From positions 3,542,041 through 3,606,040 of the forward strand of contig NZ_CP028339.1 of NCBI RefSeq assembly GCF_003030465.1: 64,000 bases of DNA. Direction: 5' to 3'. Positions within the stretch are counted from its first letter, which is position 1, and each line of letters opens with the position of its first letter. The translations under genes were made by a program, and so were the position numbers. Source of the DNA: Thauera aromatica K172 (GTDB lineage Bacteria; Pseudomonadota; Gammaproteobacteria; Burkholderiales; Rhodocyclaceae). Under the pieces are notes generated by a model that did not search any database, had not been told where the DNA came from, and saw only the letters and a list, made by a program, of their open reading frames with translations. Positions 16,566 through 25,311 of this stretch are shown here, one piece after another.

Positions 16566-17764
16566 CGCAGTTCATACCCCTTCATGCCTTCATCGGCGGT
16601 GCGCCAGAATGCGAACAGGGTCTCGTCCCGGCGCAACAGGCGCGGCTGGTCGGACGCACCCGCGGTGGCGGCCAGTTCCTGGCTGCGGAAGCTGCGCCCG
16701 CCATCGTCGGAGAGTTCGGCGAAAAGCCGGGTGCGCTCGCCGTCGAACTCCTTCCACACGATGGCAAGGCGCGCACCGGCAAGGGCGATGTCGGCATGCG
16801 CGGCGCGCGGCCCGCCGACCGCACGCTGACCTTCGACCGCGCCGGCGCTGAGGCGGCCGTAGAACACCCGCCCCACGCCCTCGCGCTGATTGAACCACAC
16901 TGCATGGCGGCTGCCGTCGGCGGCGACCGCCAGCGCCGGGCCATGGTGCGGGCAGGCGTCGATCTGCCAGCGGTCGAAGGTCGCGCGCGCAAGCGGCGCC
17001 ATCGTGCCGTCGGCGTCGAGACGGGCGAGCGCGTGGTCGCGCTCGTTGGGCGCGAAGACGTGGCGCCACAGCAGCAGCGGCGCACCGTCGACGTCCTCGG
17101 TCAGCGCCAGCCGGCAGCACTGGCAGCTGTGGTCGACGAGCTTCACTTCGGGCCGGAAGCTGCGTCCGCCGTCGTCGGACAGCGCGGCATAGATCGCCGA
17201 GCCGCGGTAGTCGCCGCCCTCGCGCCTGGCTGCGGCACCGTCACGGCCGTCGATCCAGGCCAGCACCACCCGGCCGTCGCCCATCACCCGCATCGCGTTG
17301 AAGCTGTGGCCGACGATGCTGCGATCGCGATGCACGGTCACCGGCTCGTTGAAGTGCAGGCCGTCGGCGGCGCGCGCGAAGCGGACGTCGCCGGTGAAAC
17401 GCTCCTCGAAGCGGCGCGCCCACGACACCAGCACCGCGCCGTCGGCGGCGAAGGCGAGCTGCGGCCGGTTCTCGCCGTCGGCCGCGATCGCCTCCGGGAC
17501 GTGGTTGACCACCGCCGCTTCGACCCAGTGCTGGCCGGCATCGGTGCTGCGGTGGAGCACGACATGGCCGTCGCGGCTGGCGACCGCGTACCAGCTGCCG
17601 TCGGGCGCGACCGCGGCGCTGGTGCCGAGTTCGGGCCGCGCCGCCTTCGCCGGCCTGTCCGCCGCAGCGTGGCCGCCGTTAGCAAGGGCGGCACCGACGA
17701 TGGCGAAGGCCAGCGCGACGCCGAGCAGGCGACGGCCGCAGCGTGAAAGCAATCCTTTCATCAT
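16562..17764 (-). CDS. Secreted BNR/sialidase-like beta-propeller protein
   Basis: The protein is about 400 residues, starts with a signal-like segment (MMKGLLSRCGRRLLGVALAF) and contains repeated Asp-box-like turns such as SDDGGRSFRPE and SDDGGRSFRSQ. These are typical of BNR beta-propellers (exo-alpha-sialidase superfamily). A cluster of cysteines, HSCQCCRL, near the middle could bind a metal. True sialidase residues are not evident, so an enzymatic role is doubtful. The start at 17764 lies 5 bp after the TonB receptor stop, and the gene overlaps the next gene, indicating an operon. Confidence 0.75.
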   Translation of the reverse strand: MMKGLLSRCGRRLLGVALAFAIVGAALANGGHAAADRPAKAARPELGTSAAVAPDGSWYAVASRDGHVVLHRSTDAGQHWVEAAVVNHVPEAIAADGENRPQLAFAADGAVLVSWARRFEERFTGDVRFARAADGLHFNEPVTVHRDRSIVGHSFNAMRVMGDGRVVLAWIDGRDGAAARREGGDYRGSAIYAALSDDGGRSFRPEVKLVDHSCQCCRLALTEDVDGAPLLLWRHVFAPNERDHALARLDADGTMAPLARATFDRWQIDACPHHGPALAVAADGSRHAVWFNQREGVGRVFYGRLSAGAVEGQRAVGGPRAAHADIALAGARLAIVWKEFDGERTRLFAELSDDGGRSFRSQELAATAGASDQPRLLRRDETLFAFWRTADEGMKGYELR

Positions 17765-17769
17765 CGTCC

Positions 17770-19902
17770 TCACCATTTCGCCTGCAGGCCGGCATAGACG
17801 GTGCGCGGCAGGCCGGCGGTGTAGCTGGCTGCACCGCTCGACAGGCTCGAAGTCTCGGCGTGGCGGCGGTCGAACAGGTTGGTGACGCTGGCGTAGGCCT
17901 CGAAGCCCTTGGCGAAGGGGACGCTCGCGCGCAGGTTGAAGAGGTCGTGGCCGTCGTACTTGCTGGTGTTGGCGGCGTCGCGCCAGTAGCTGCCGAGGCG
18001 GAACCATTCGAGCTGCACGCGCCCGCCGTTCATCGCCGCCGGCGCGTAGCTCAGGCGGGTGTTGGCGAGCAGGCGCGGCGCGGTTTCCATCTCCTTGCCG
18101 TTGAAATTTGCGGTACCCGATACGACCCAGGTTTCGTAGGTGTGCTTGGCGTAGGACAGGCTGGCATCGAGCCGCCAGTCGCGCGCCAGCGCCAGGCCGA
18201 GGCCGGCCTCGACGCCGCGGTGCAGGGTCTCGCCGGCATTGACCGCGGTGCGCTGGTTGGTGAGCGGGTCCTGGAAGCTGACGATGTCGTCCTTCTTGGT
18301 CATGTGATAAAGGGACAGTTCGTAGCTGAGGCTGCCCGCATGGCCGCGCAGGCCGGTCTCGAAGCTGTCGACGATGACCGGCTTGAGCTTCAGCAGCGAT
18401 TCGGCCTGGGCCTGGGCGCGCGCCGCGCTGGACTCGCGGCTGCCGCGGAAGACCTGGCTTTCGGAGGGCGCACGGAAGGCGTTGCTGTAGGACACGAAGC
18501 CGCTCAGCTGCTCGGTGAACGCCCAGGTGGCGCCCAGCTTCGGGCTGAGGTGGTGGTAGCCGACCTTGGTGCTGGCCGCGTGGCCGTACCAGCCGTTCCC
18601 CGGGAAAGGTCCCGCCACGCCCTGGGTGGCGCCGGCCGCACCGCCGTTGAACTCGTTCGTGTAGTCGTACTGCATGTCGTCGTAACGCACTCCGGCAGTG
18701 ACGCGCAGACGCTCGAGCGGCGAGATTTCACCGTGAAGATAAGGCGAGAGGGCGCGGAAGGTGACGTCGTAGCGATAGATCTGCACCGCCGCCACGGCAC
18801 GGTCGAGGCGGTAGGAGGTGCCGCCGAAGGCGTTGGTCGTGCGCGTCAGGGCGATCGAATCCTCGTCGCGCGAGCCGGGGCTGTAGTCGACATCGAAGCC
18901 GGCGATGAGGCGCGCGCGCAGCGGCACGAAATCCATCCGGTACTTGCTCAGGAAGCCGAAGGACTGGTTCTCGGTCCGGTAACGGTTGGGGTCGTAGCTG
19001 ACCGTCCAGCTCGGGATGATCTTCATCCGGTTGTCGCGGAAGTAGGGCGTCACCGACAGCAGGGTGGTGGCGCTCTCGCGCTCGAAGGCGGTCGACAGGC
19101 GGAAGGCATCGACTTCACGGAAGGAGAACGGGATGTTGTTGCTGCGCGGCGCGTGGTGGAACTCGGCCCGGTTCAGGCTGCCGACGTGCTGCTGGTCGAC
19201 GCTGGAGAAGGACAACACGGTCTTCAGCATCGCGTCGTCGGCCAGCGCGCGGTCCCAGCGCAGGGTGCCGGCGCGGCGGTCGTAGCCGGCGTCGCGCTGC
19301 CAGCCATCGCTGTGGGTCAGGTTCAGGCTGGCACGCCAGGCGTCGTCCGCATCGGCGTCGCCGCCGCTCGCCAACACCCGGCCCCAGCCGTGCGCGCCGG
19401 CCTCGCCACCGAGCTCGAACTCGGGCCCGACAGGCGGCGTGCGCGTGAGCACGTTGATCGTGCCGCCGATCGCGTCCGAACCGTAGAGCGCGCTGCCCGG
19501 GCCTTTCGAGACTTCCAGCCCGCCCGATTGCGGCACGTTGATTTCGTACAGCGCGTTGTGGTTGAAGAAGCCGGTCGAGCGCGTCGGAATGCCGTCCTCC
19601 AGATAGAGGTAGACCGCGGCGGTGGTCAGCGGCTGGCGGATCGCGGTGGAGTGGCCTTCGCCCGACAGGTTGCTGATCCACACCCCGGGGACCTGGTTGA
19701 GCACGTCCTTCGGGTGCGCCGGGCGGGTTGCGGCGAGGGTCTCTTCCTTCACTGCGGACACCGTGGCCGGGGTCTCGCCGAGCGGGCGCGCCTCGCGCGT
19801 CGCGGTGACGCTGACTTCGCCCAGCACGGGCAGGGTTTCGGCGGCGGCGGCGAACGCGGCGCCGAGGGCCGCACTCAGGGCGGCAAGCTGCTTGTATTTC
19901 AC
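17770..19902 (-). CDS. TonB-dependent outer-membrane receptor, probable metal uptake
   Basis: This is a 710-residue TonB-dependent receptor. The plug domain runs to about residue 170 with the conserved SKGPGSALYGSDAIGGTINV, and a 22-strand barrel ends in the aromatic C-terminus YAGLQAKW. A GTG start at 19902 is chosen because AAAGGAG lies 6-7 bp upstream and a normal signal peptide (VKYKQLAALSAALGAAFAAA) follows at once. It heads a three-gene operon with a BNR-like and a TlpA-like protein and follows a DUF2946 gene. DUF2946 proteins commonly neighbour copper genes, so copper import or sensing is inferred. Confidence 0.88.
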   Translation of the reverse strand: MKYKQLAALSAALGAAFAAAAETLPVLGEVSVTATREARPLGETPATVSAVKEETLAATRPAHPKDVLNQVPGVWISNLSGEGHSTAIRQPLTTAAVYLYLEDGIPTRSTGFFNHNALYEINVPQSGGLEVSKGPGSALYGSDAIGGTINVLTRTPPVGPEFELGGEAGAHGWGRVLASGGDADADDAWRASLNLTHSDGWQRDAGYDRRAGTLRWDRALADDAMLKTVLSFSSVDQQHVGSLNRAEFHHAPRSNNIPFSFREVDAFRLSTAFERESATTLLSVTPYFRDNRMKIIPSWTVSYDPNRYRTENQSFGFLSKYRMDFVPLRARLIAGFDVDYSPGSRDEDSIALTRTTNAFGGTSYRLDRAVAAVQIYRYDVTFRALSPYLHGEISPLERLRVTAGVRYDDMQYDYTNEFNGGAAGATQGVAGPFPGNGWYGHAASTKVGYHHLSPKLGATWAFTEQLSGFVSYSNAFRAPSESQVFRGSRESSAARAQAQAESLLKLKPVIVDSFETGLRGHAGSLSYELSLYHMTKKDDIVSFQDPLTNQRTAVNAGETLHRGVEAGLGLALARDWRLDASLSYAKHTYETWVVSGTANFNGKEMETAPRLLANTRLSYAPAAMNGGRVQLEWFRLGSYWRDAANTSKYDGHDLFNLRASVPFAKGFEAYASVTNLFDRRHAETSSLSSGAASYTAGLPRTVYAGLQAKW

Positions 19903-20073
19903 GCTGTACTCCTTTCCTGGATGCGCGGGCACGCACCGGGGCCACGCCGCCGGCAGCGTCTGCGCATCGACATCGGGGGGCGGGCGCGCGCGCCCGCCGG
20001 GTCGATCGACTCGGGTTAACCGATGAACGGAGGAGCCCCCGCAGCCGCCGTGGGCACGGCGGTGGCCGGAGAC

Positions 20074-20454
20074 TCAGGCGTACGCGGGCGGTGCGCGTGG
20101 ACGGGAGGCGGCCCACGGCAGACGGGGCCGTGGCGCGTGGAGGGTGAACGCGGCAACGACGTCCGCACCCTGGGGCGCCGCCGGCACGCCCGCCGCGCCC
20201 CAGGGCACGGGCAGCGCGCTGGCGAACAGGCTGCAGAAGGCACAGGGCTTGAGCGGGCGCTCCGCATCGTCGGCCGGGTCCTGCGCGCCGCCGGCGGCGG
20301 CGACATGCTCGATGCCGTAGGCGGTGCAGATCTCCAGCCACATCGCGTCGCCCGAGGCGCGATAGGCCGCTTGCGACAACGCCGGCGCGAGCGCCGCCAC
20401 CAGCATCGCGAAGGTCGCGATCCAGGCGGTGAGCGTGCGGGCGGAGGCGGTCAT
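20074..20454 (-). CDS. DUF2946-family protein
   Basis: This small protein of 126 residues has an N-terminal hydrophobic segment (TLTAWIATFAMLVAALAPAL) that ends at SQA, like a signal peptide or anchor. It also has the family's cysteine pair, KPCAFCSLF, near residue 83. DUF2946 proteins are found near copper-transport genes in proteobacteria, and their role is not established. It precedes the TonB receptor operon by about 170 bp on the same strand. The start at 20454 removes an N-terminal extension that lacks a hydrophobic signal. Confidence 0.72.
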   Translation of the reverse strand: MTASARTLTAWIATFAMLVAALAPALSQAAYRASGDAMWLEICTAYGIEHVAAAGGAQDPADDAERPLKPCAFCSLFASALPVPWGAAGVPAAPQGADVVAAFTLHAPRPRLPWAASRPRAPPAYA

Positions 20455-20521
20455 CAGTGGACGGCCACGCAATGCTTCGTGTCGCAACGGGAAGCGGAAC
20501 GAAAAACGCGGCGGAGAAACG

Positions 20522-21388
20522 TCACTCGATGTTCTGCACCTGCTCGCGCATCTGCTCGATCAGCACCTTCATTTCCATCGCGATCGCGGTGATGTCGGTG
20601 GCGGGGGACTTCGAGGCCAGGGTGTTGGCCTCGCGGTTGAGTTCCTGCATCAGGAAGTCGAGGCGTTTGCCGGCGGCGCCGCCGGCCTTGAGGATGCGTT
20701 CGACCTCGTCGAGATGGGTGACGAGGCGGGAGAGCTCTTCGGCGACGTCGATGCGCTGGGCGTAGAGCGCGACTTCCTGGCGGATGCGGTCCTCGTCCAG
20801 GCTGGCGACCGCGTCGCGCAGCTTGGCGGTGAGGCGCTCCTGGTATTCGAGCACCACCGCCGGCATGCGCGGGGTGGCGACGGCGACCAGCTCTCGCATC
20901 CGCACGACGCGCTCGCGGATCATGGCGGCGAGCTTGTCGCCTTCGCGGCGGCGGCTGGCGACCAGTTCGTCGACCGCGGCCTCGGTGAGGGCGACGATCG
21001 CCGGCAGCATCTCGTCGAAGCCGAGGCTGTCGTCGGCGAGCATGCCCGGCCAGCGCAGCAGTTCATGAACCGACAGCGGCGCGGCATCGGCAAAACGGGC
21101 ACGCAGGCCGGCCTCGGCCTCGGCGAGCTGGTCGAGGAGGGCGGCGTTGAGCGCCAGCCCGCGCGCGGCGCCGGGCCCGGCCTGCAGGTTCAGCCGGCAC
21201 TCCACCTTGCCCCGGCCGAGGCGCGCGGCCAGGCGTTCGCGGATCGCCGGTTCGGCCTGGCGCAGGTCGTCGACGATGCGAAAGCCGAGATCGAGGTAGC
21301 GGGAATTGACGCTGCGCAGCTCGAGGTGGAGGCTGACGCTGCCCAGGTCGCGGTTCTGCACCGCGAAGCCGGTCATGCTGTGGATCAT
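20522..21388 (-). CDS. yicC: YicC-family endoribonuclease
   Basis: This 288-residue protein begins MIHSMTGFA and ends with [17 protein letters not shown], both hallmarks of YicC. An [11 protein letters not shown] segment and [12 protein letters not shown] complete the match. YicC proteins are endoribonucleases implicated in RNA turnover and stress survival in E. coli. It is divergent from the kinase gene; the yicC, kinase, rph, rdgB, hemW group forms a housekeeping block. Confidence 0.95.
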   Translation of the reverse strand: MIHSMTGFAVQNRDLGSVSLHLELRSVNSRYLDLGFRIVDDLRQAEPAIRERLAARLGRGKVECRLNLQAGPGAARGLALNAALLDQLAEAEAGLRARFADAAPLSVHELLRWPGMLADDSLGFDEMLPAIVALTEAAVDELVASRRREGDKLAAMIRERVVRMRELVAVATPRMPAVVLEYQERLTAKLRDAVASLDEDRIRQEVALYAQRIDVAEELSRLVTHLDEVERILKAGGAAGKRLDFLMQELNREANTLASKSPATDITAIAMEMKVLIEQMREQVQNIE

Positions 21389-21450
21389 CGAGGGGTCTCC
21401 GGGAACCCGGCGTGATCGTTTACACTGGGGTCCGATTCAGGAAGGAAGCT

Positions 21451-22419
21451 GTGAAGACCGCGATTCTAGCGCCCCCGAAGACCCCGTCTCAAGCCAGCCC
21501 GCTGCCGGCGGGCTGCGCGCTCGAGCGCTACCGCATCGAACGCCCGCTGTCGCGGGGCGGCTTTTCGACCGTCTATCTGGCCCACGACGAGACCGGCACT
21601 CCGGTCGCGGTCAAGGAATACCTGCCGGGCGCGCTGGTGCAGCGCGACGCCGGCGAGATCGAGCCACGGGTGACGGACGCCCAGCGCGCCGTCTTCTTCC
21701 GCGGCATGAAGTGCTTTTTCGAGGAAGGGCGCGCACTGGCCCGGCTGGATCACCCCAACGTGACCCGGGTGCTCAATTTCTTCCGCGCCAACGGTACCGT
21801 TTACATGGTGATGCGCTTCGAGCACGGCCGCACCCTGCACGACACCAGCCGCCACCACCGCGGCGCGCTGCCGGAAGTCTTCGTCCGCACGCTGTTCGCG
21901 CGCCTGCTCAACGGCCTGCGCGAAGTCCATGCGCACCGCCTGCTGCATCTCGACCTCAAGCCGACGAACATCCACCTGCGCCCCGACGGCACCCCGGTGC
22001 TGCTCGATTTCGGCGCCGCGCGCCAGATCCTGCACGCCGACCAGGCCGTGCTCGAACCGATCTTCACGCCCGGCTTCGCCGCCCCCGAACAGCACGACCG
22101 CGGCGCGCCCCTGGGCCCGTGGACCGACATCTACGGCGTCGGCGCGAGCCTCTACGCCACGCTCGCCGGCGCCGCGCCGCCGCGCGCCGACGAGCGCCGC
22201 CGGACGGATTCCCTCGTGCCGCTGGCGCGGACCCGGGCCGACTACAGCGCCGACCTGCTCGAGCTCGTCGACCACTGCCTGCGGCTCGACCCCCTGGCCC
22301 GCCCGCAAAGCGTCCCTGCGCTGCAAAAGGCGCTGCGCCGCCCCCCCACGCCGGCCCCCCGCCCGCCCCGGCCCAGTCTGCTGCGTGGATGCGTCAAGGC
22401 CCTGGCCGCCGGCCGCTGA
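21451..22419 (+). CDS. Serine/threonine protein kinase (Hanks type)
   Basis: This 322-residue kinase has all core motifs in order: a glycine loop SRGGFSTVY, the ATP lysine in VAVKEYLPG, the catalytic loop HLDLKPTN, the DFG motif in LLDFGAAR and the activation-segment end TPGFAAPEQ. The APE motif reads APEQ and the [12 protein letters not shown] helix follows. No membrane segment or extracellular sensor is visible, so it is a soluble kinase. A GTG at 21451 with AGGAAGG just upstream is chosen over an earlier start lying inside the promoter. Substrates are unknown; the downstream neighbours handle RNA and nucleotides. Confidence 0.92.
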   Translation: MKTAILAPPKTPSQASPLPAGCALERYRIERPLSRGGFSTVYLAHDETGTPVAVKEYLPGALVQRDAGEIEPRVTDAQRAVFFRGMKCFFEEGRALARLDHPNVTRVLNFFRANGTVYMVMRFEHGRTLHDTSRHHRGALPEVFVRTLFARLLNGLREVHAHRLLHLDLKPTNIHLRPDGTPVLLDFGAARQILHADQAVLEPIFTPGFAAPEQHDRGAPLGPWTDIYGVGASLYATLAGAAPPRADERRRTDSLVPLARTRADYSADLLELVDHCLRLDPLARPQSVPALQKALRRPPTPAPRPPRPSLLRGCVKALAAGR

Positions 22420-22514
22420 CCGAGCGGCATGTTCTTTCTTCCCCGACACGCCGGAGCGGCCGATGCCGCCTCCATCCCTCCACCGTGACACGCCCTCTCG
22501 ACCCAGGAAACCTC

Positions 22515-23234
22515 ATGCGACCCAGCCAGCGCCAGCCCGACCAACTCCGCCCCGTCCGCCTCACCCGCGGCTTCACCTGCCACGCCGAAGGTTCGGTGCT
22601 GGTCGAATTCGGCGCCACCCGCGTGCTGTGCACCGCCAGCGTCGAAGACAGCGTGCCCGCCTTCCTCCGCGGCAAGGGCCAGGGCTGGCTCACCGCCGAG
22701 TACGGCATGCTGCCGCGCGCCACCCATACCCGCAGCGCGCGCGAGGCGGCCAAAGGCAAGCAGAGCGGCCGCACCCAGGAAATCCAGCGCCTGATCGGGC
22801 GCAGCCTGCGCGCGGTGGTCGACCTCGCCGCACTCGGCGAACGTCAGATCGTCATCGACTGCGACGTGCTCCAGGCCGACGGCGGTACCCGCACCGCAGC
22901 CATCACCGGCGCCTGCGTCGCGGTGCACGACGCCCTCGTCGGCCTCGTCGCCGCCGGCAAGCTCGCCCGCAACCCGATGCGCGAGTTCGTCGCCGCGGTG
23001 TCGGTCGGCATCCACGACGGCGTGCCGGTGCTCGACCTCGACTACGCCGAAGACTCGGCCTGCGACACCGACATGAACGTGGTGATGACCGAGGGCGGCG
23101 GCCTCATCGAAGTGCAGGGCACCGCCGAAGGCGCGGCGTTTTCGCGCGCCGAGCTCGACGCCCTGCTCGATCTCGCCGAACTCGGCGGCCGCCACCTGTT
23201 CGAACTGCAGCGTGCCGCCGTGCACGGCGGCTGA
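22515..23234 (+). CDS. rph: Ribonuclease PH
   Basis: RNase PH trims tRNA 3' ends by phosphorolysis in the cytoplasm. The 239-residue protein has the family's usual length. It carries [13 protein letters not shown], the conserved [13 protein letters not shown] segment, the [19 protein letters not shown] helix and the phosphate-site region [21 protein letters not shown] sequence precedes the ATG. It lies between the kinase and rdgB on the same strand. Confidence 0.97.
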   Translation: MRPSQRQPDQLRPVRLTRGFTCHAEGSVLVEFGATRVLCTASVEDSVPAFLRGKGQGWLTAEYGMLPRATHTRSAREAAKGKQSGRTQEIQRLIGRSLRAVVDLAALGERQIVIDCDVLQADGGTRTAAITGACVAVHDALVGLVAAGKLARNPMREFVAAVSVGIHDGVPVLDLDYAEDSACDTDMNVVMTEGGGLIEVQGTAEGAAFSRAELDALLDLAELGGRHLFELQRAAVHGG

Positions 23235-23291
23235 ACCTGTCGCTGCCCCCTGAGCTGCCCCCTCCCACTCGATCCGCACCGGAACCCCGCC

Positions 23292-23897
23292 ATGCCCGCC
23301 CGCCTCGTCCTCGCCAGCAACAACGCAAAGAAAGCCGCCGAAATGCGGGCGCTGCTCGCCCCCCTCGGCATCGAAGTGATTCCGCAATCGGTGTTCGGCG
23401 TCGGCGAAGCGGAAGAGCCGCACCCCACCTTCGTCGAAAACGCGCTCGCCAAGGCCCGCCACGCCGCCGCCGCCACCGGCCTGGCGGCAGTCGCCGACGA
23501 CTCCGGGCTGTGCGTCGAAGCGCTCGGCGGCGCGCCCGGCGTGCATTCGGCGCGCTTTGCCGGCGAGCCCAAGTCCGACGCGCGCAACAACGCCCTGCTG
23601 CTCGAGCGGCTCGCCGCCTTCCCCGCCCCCGAGCAGCGCCGCGCCTACTTCTATTCCGCGGTGGTGCTGGTGCGCCACGCCGACGACCCGCGCCCGCTGA
23701 TCGCCGACGGCGAATGGCACGGCCAGATCCTCCCTGCCGTGCGCGGCGACGGCGGCTTCGGCTACGATCCGCTGTTCTGGCTGCCCGAACTGGAACAGAC
23801 CGCCGCCGAACTCGACGCAGCGCTGAAGAACACCCTCAGCCACCGCGGCGCGGCGATGCGCCACCTCCTCGACCGCCTGCGCAGCCACCCGCTGTAA
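23292..23897 (+). CDS. rdgB: XTP/dITP pyrophosphatase (Ham1/RdgB)
   Basis: RdgB removes non-canonical purine nucleotides (XTP, dITP) to protect DNA. The 201-residue protein shows the start LVLASNNAKKAAEMRALL, the motif ENALAKARHAA, ADDSGLCVEALGGAPGVHSA and GGFGYDPLFW, all signatures of the family. It lies 57 bp after rph and is the third gene of the block. Confidence 0.97.
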   Translation: MPARLVLASNNAKKAAEMRALLAPLGIEVIPQSVFGVGEAEEPHPTFVENALAKARHAAAATGLAAVADDSGLCVEALGGAPGVHSARFAGEPKSDARNNALLLERLAAFPAPEQRRAYFYSAVVLVRHADDPRPLIADGEWHGQILPAVRGDGGFGYDPLFWLPELEQTAAELDAALKNTLSHRGAAMRHLLDRLRSHPL

Positions 23898-24001
23898 GCG
23901 CCGTCCGCCGCGCCGGCCCCACCCAGGCCCCACCCGGCCTCAACTCCGCCCCCGGCAAGACCGCCTCCACCCCCCACGCTTTTCGTCCCGCCTCCGCCAC
24001 C

Positions 24002-25225
24002 GTGACCACCCGCCGCATCATTCCCCTCACCCCCGCTCCGCCGCCCGCCGCCGCCCTCGCCCTGCCCGCGCGTGCCCGCCTCACAGCTCCGCCGCCGCTG
24101 GCGCTATACGTGCATTTCCCCTGGTGCGTGAAGAAGTGCCCCTACTGCGACTTCAACTCGCACGCCCCGCGCAGCGGCGGCATTCCCGAGCGCGCCTGGC
24201 TCGACGCGGTGCTCGCCGACCTGCAGGCGGCGCTGCCGCAGGTGTGGGGGCGGCGGGTGCTGAGCGTGTTCATCGGCGGCGGCACCCCCAGCCTGATGTC
24301 GGCGCAGACGCTGGATGCGCTGCTCACCGGCATCCGCATGCTGCTGCCGCTCGAGCCGCTGGCCGAAATCACCCTCGAAGCCAACCCCGGCACCGTCGAA
24401 GCCGCCCGCTTCCGCGACTACCGCGCCGCCGGCGTCAATCGCCTGTCGCTCGGCATCCAGAGCTTCGACGACGCCCTCCTCGCCCGCATCGGCCGCATCC
24501 ACGACGGCAGCGAGGCGCGGCGCGCAGTCGATGCCGCGCAGACGCACTTCGAGCGCGTCAATCTCGACCTGATGTACGCCCTCCCCGGACAGACGCCGGA
24601 CATGGCGCTCGCCGACCTCGAGACCGCGATCGCTTGCGGCGTGCACCACCTGTCCTGCTACCACCTCACCCTCGAACCCAACACCCCCTTCGCCCACCAC
24701 CCGCCGCCACTGCCCGACGACGACAGCGCCGCCGACATGCAGGAAGCGTTCGAAGCGCGCCTCGCCGCCGCCGGGTTCGAGCACTACGAGACCTCCGCCT
24801 TCGCCCGCCCCCACGAGCACAGCCGGCACAACCTCAACTACTGGACCTTCGGCGACTACCTCGGCCTCGGCCCCGGCGCCCACGGCAAGCTCTCCAGCCA
24901 CGAAGGCATCCGCCGCGAGATGCGCCACAAGCACCCCGCGCGCTACCTCGAAGGCGCGGCACATGGCGACTTCATCCAGGAGGCGCGCGAAGTGACGACG
25001 GCCGAGCTGCCCTTCGAATTCATGATGAACGCGCTGCGCCTCAGCGAAGGCGTGCCGGCGCAGCTGTTCGCGGCGCGCACCGGGCTGCCGCTGGAGGTGA
25101 TCGCGAACGAGCTGGCGCAGGCCCGCGAACACGGGCTGCTCGACACCGCCGATGGCCAGCTCCGCCCGACCCTGCATGGGCGGCGCTTCCTGAACGAGTT
25201 GTTGCAGCTGTTCCTGCGGGATTGA
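24002..25225 (+). CDS. hemW: HemW-like radical SAM protein (heme chaperone)
   Basis: The protein has the radical SAM cluster motif CVKKCPYC (C-x3-C-x2-C) in YVHFPWCVKKCPYCDFNSH, the family's FIGGGTPS segment and the C-terminal HemW domain. The cysteine following the motif found in HemN (CPYCxC) is absent: it reads CDF. That is the usual distinction of HemW, a heme-trafficking protein, from the coproporphyrinogen dehydrogenase HemN. A GTG at 24002 gives 407 residues; a start nearer residue 30 is also possible. Confidence 0.92.
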   Translation: MTTRRIIPLTPAPPPAAALALPARARLTAPPPLALYVHFPWCVKKCPYCDFNSHAPRSGGIPERAWLDAVLADLQAALPQVWGRRVLSVFIGGGTPSLMSAQTLDALLTGIRMLLPLEPLAEITLEANPGTVEAARFRDYRAAGVNRLSLGIQSFDDALLARIGRIHDGSEARRAVDAAQTHFERVNLDLMYALPGQTPDMALADLETAIACGVHHLSCYHLTLEPNTPFAHHPPPLPDDDSAADMQEAFEARLAAAGFEHYETSAFARPHEHSRHNLNYWTFGDYLGLGPGAHGKLSSHEGIRREMRHKHPARYLEGAAHGDFIQEAREVTTAELPFEFMMNALRLSEGVPAQLFAARTGLPLEVIANELAQAREHGLLDTADGQLRPTLHGRRFLNELLQLFLRD

Positions 25226-25265
25226 GCACTTATGGAAACGTCGTTCAGCCTTCGGGTAAGCGACT

Positions 25266-25311
25266 TTTTGAGCATCCTATTCCCCTTGTGCGGGGGATAG
25301 GATGCTCAAAA
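25266..25311. repeat. Long near-perfect palindrome overlapping the TonB receptor stop codon
   Basis: A 20-bp stem (25266-25285 with 25292-25311) contains one G-T pair and a 6-base loop. It includes GAGCATCCTAT on one arm and ends in AAAA/TTTT. It sits between two convergent genes and covers the TonB receptor stop. A run of T does not follow either side, so it is not a standard intrinsic terminator, although termination in both directions remains possible. Confidence 0.7.

Noticed and set aside
16562-18007. Longer start of the BNR-like protein
   Set aside because: The extra N-terminal part would overlap the TonB receptor by over 200 bp and lies before the signal-like segment.
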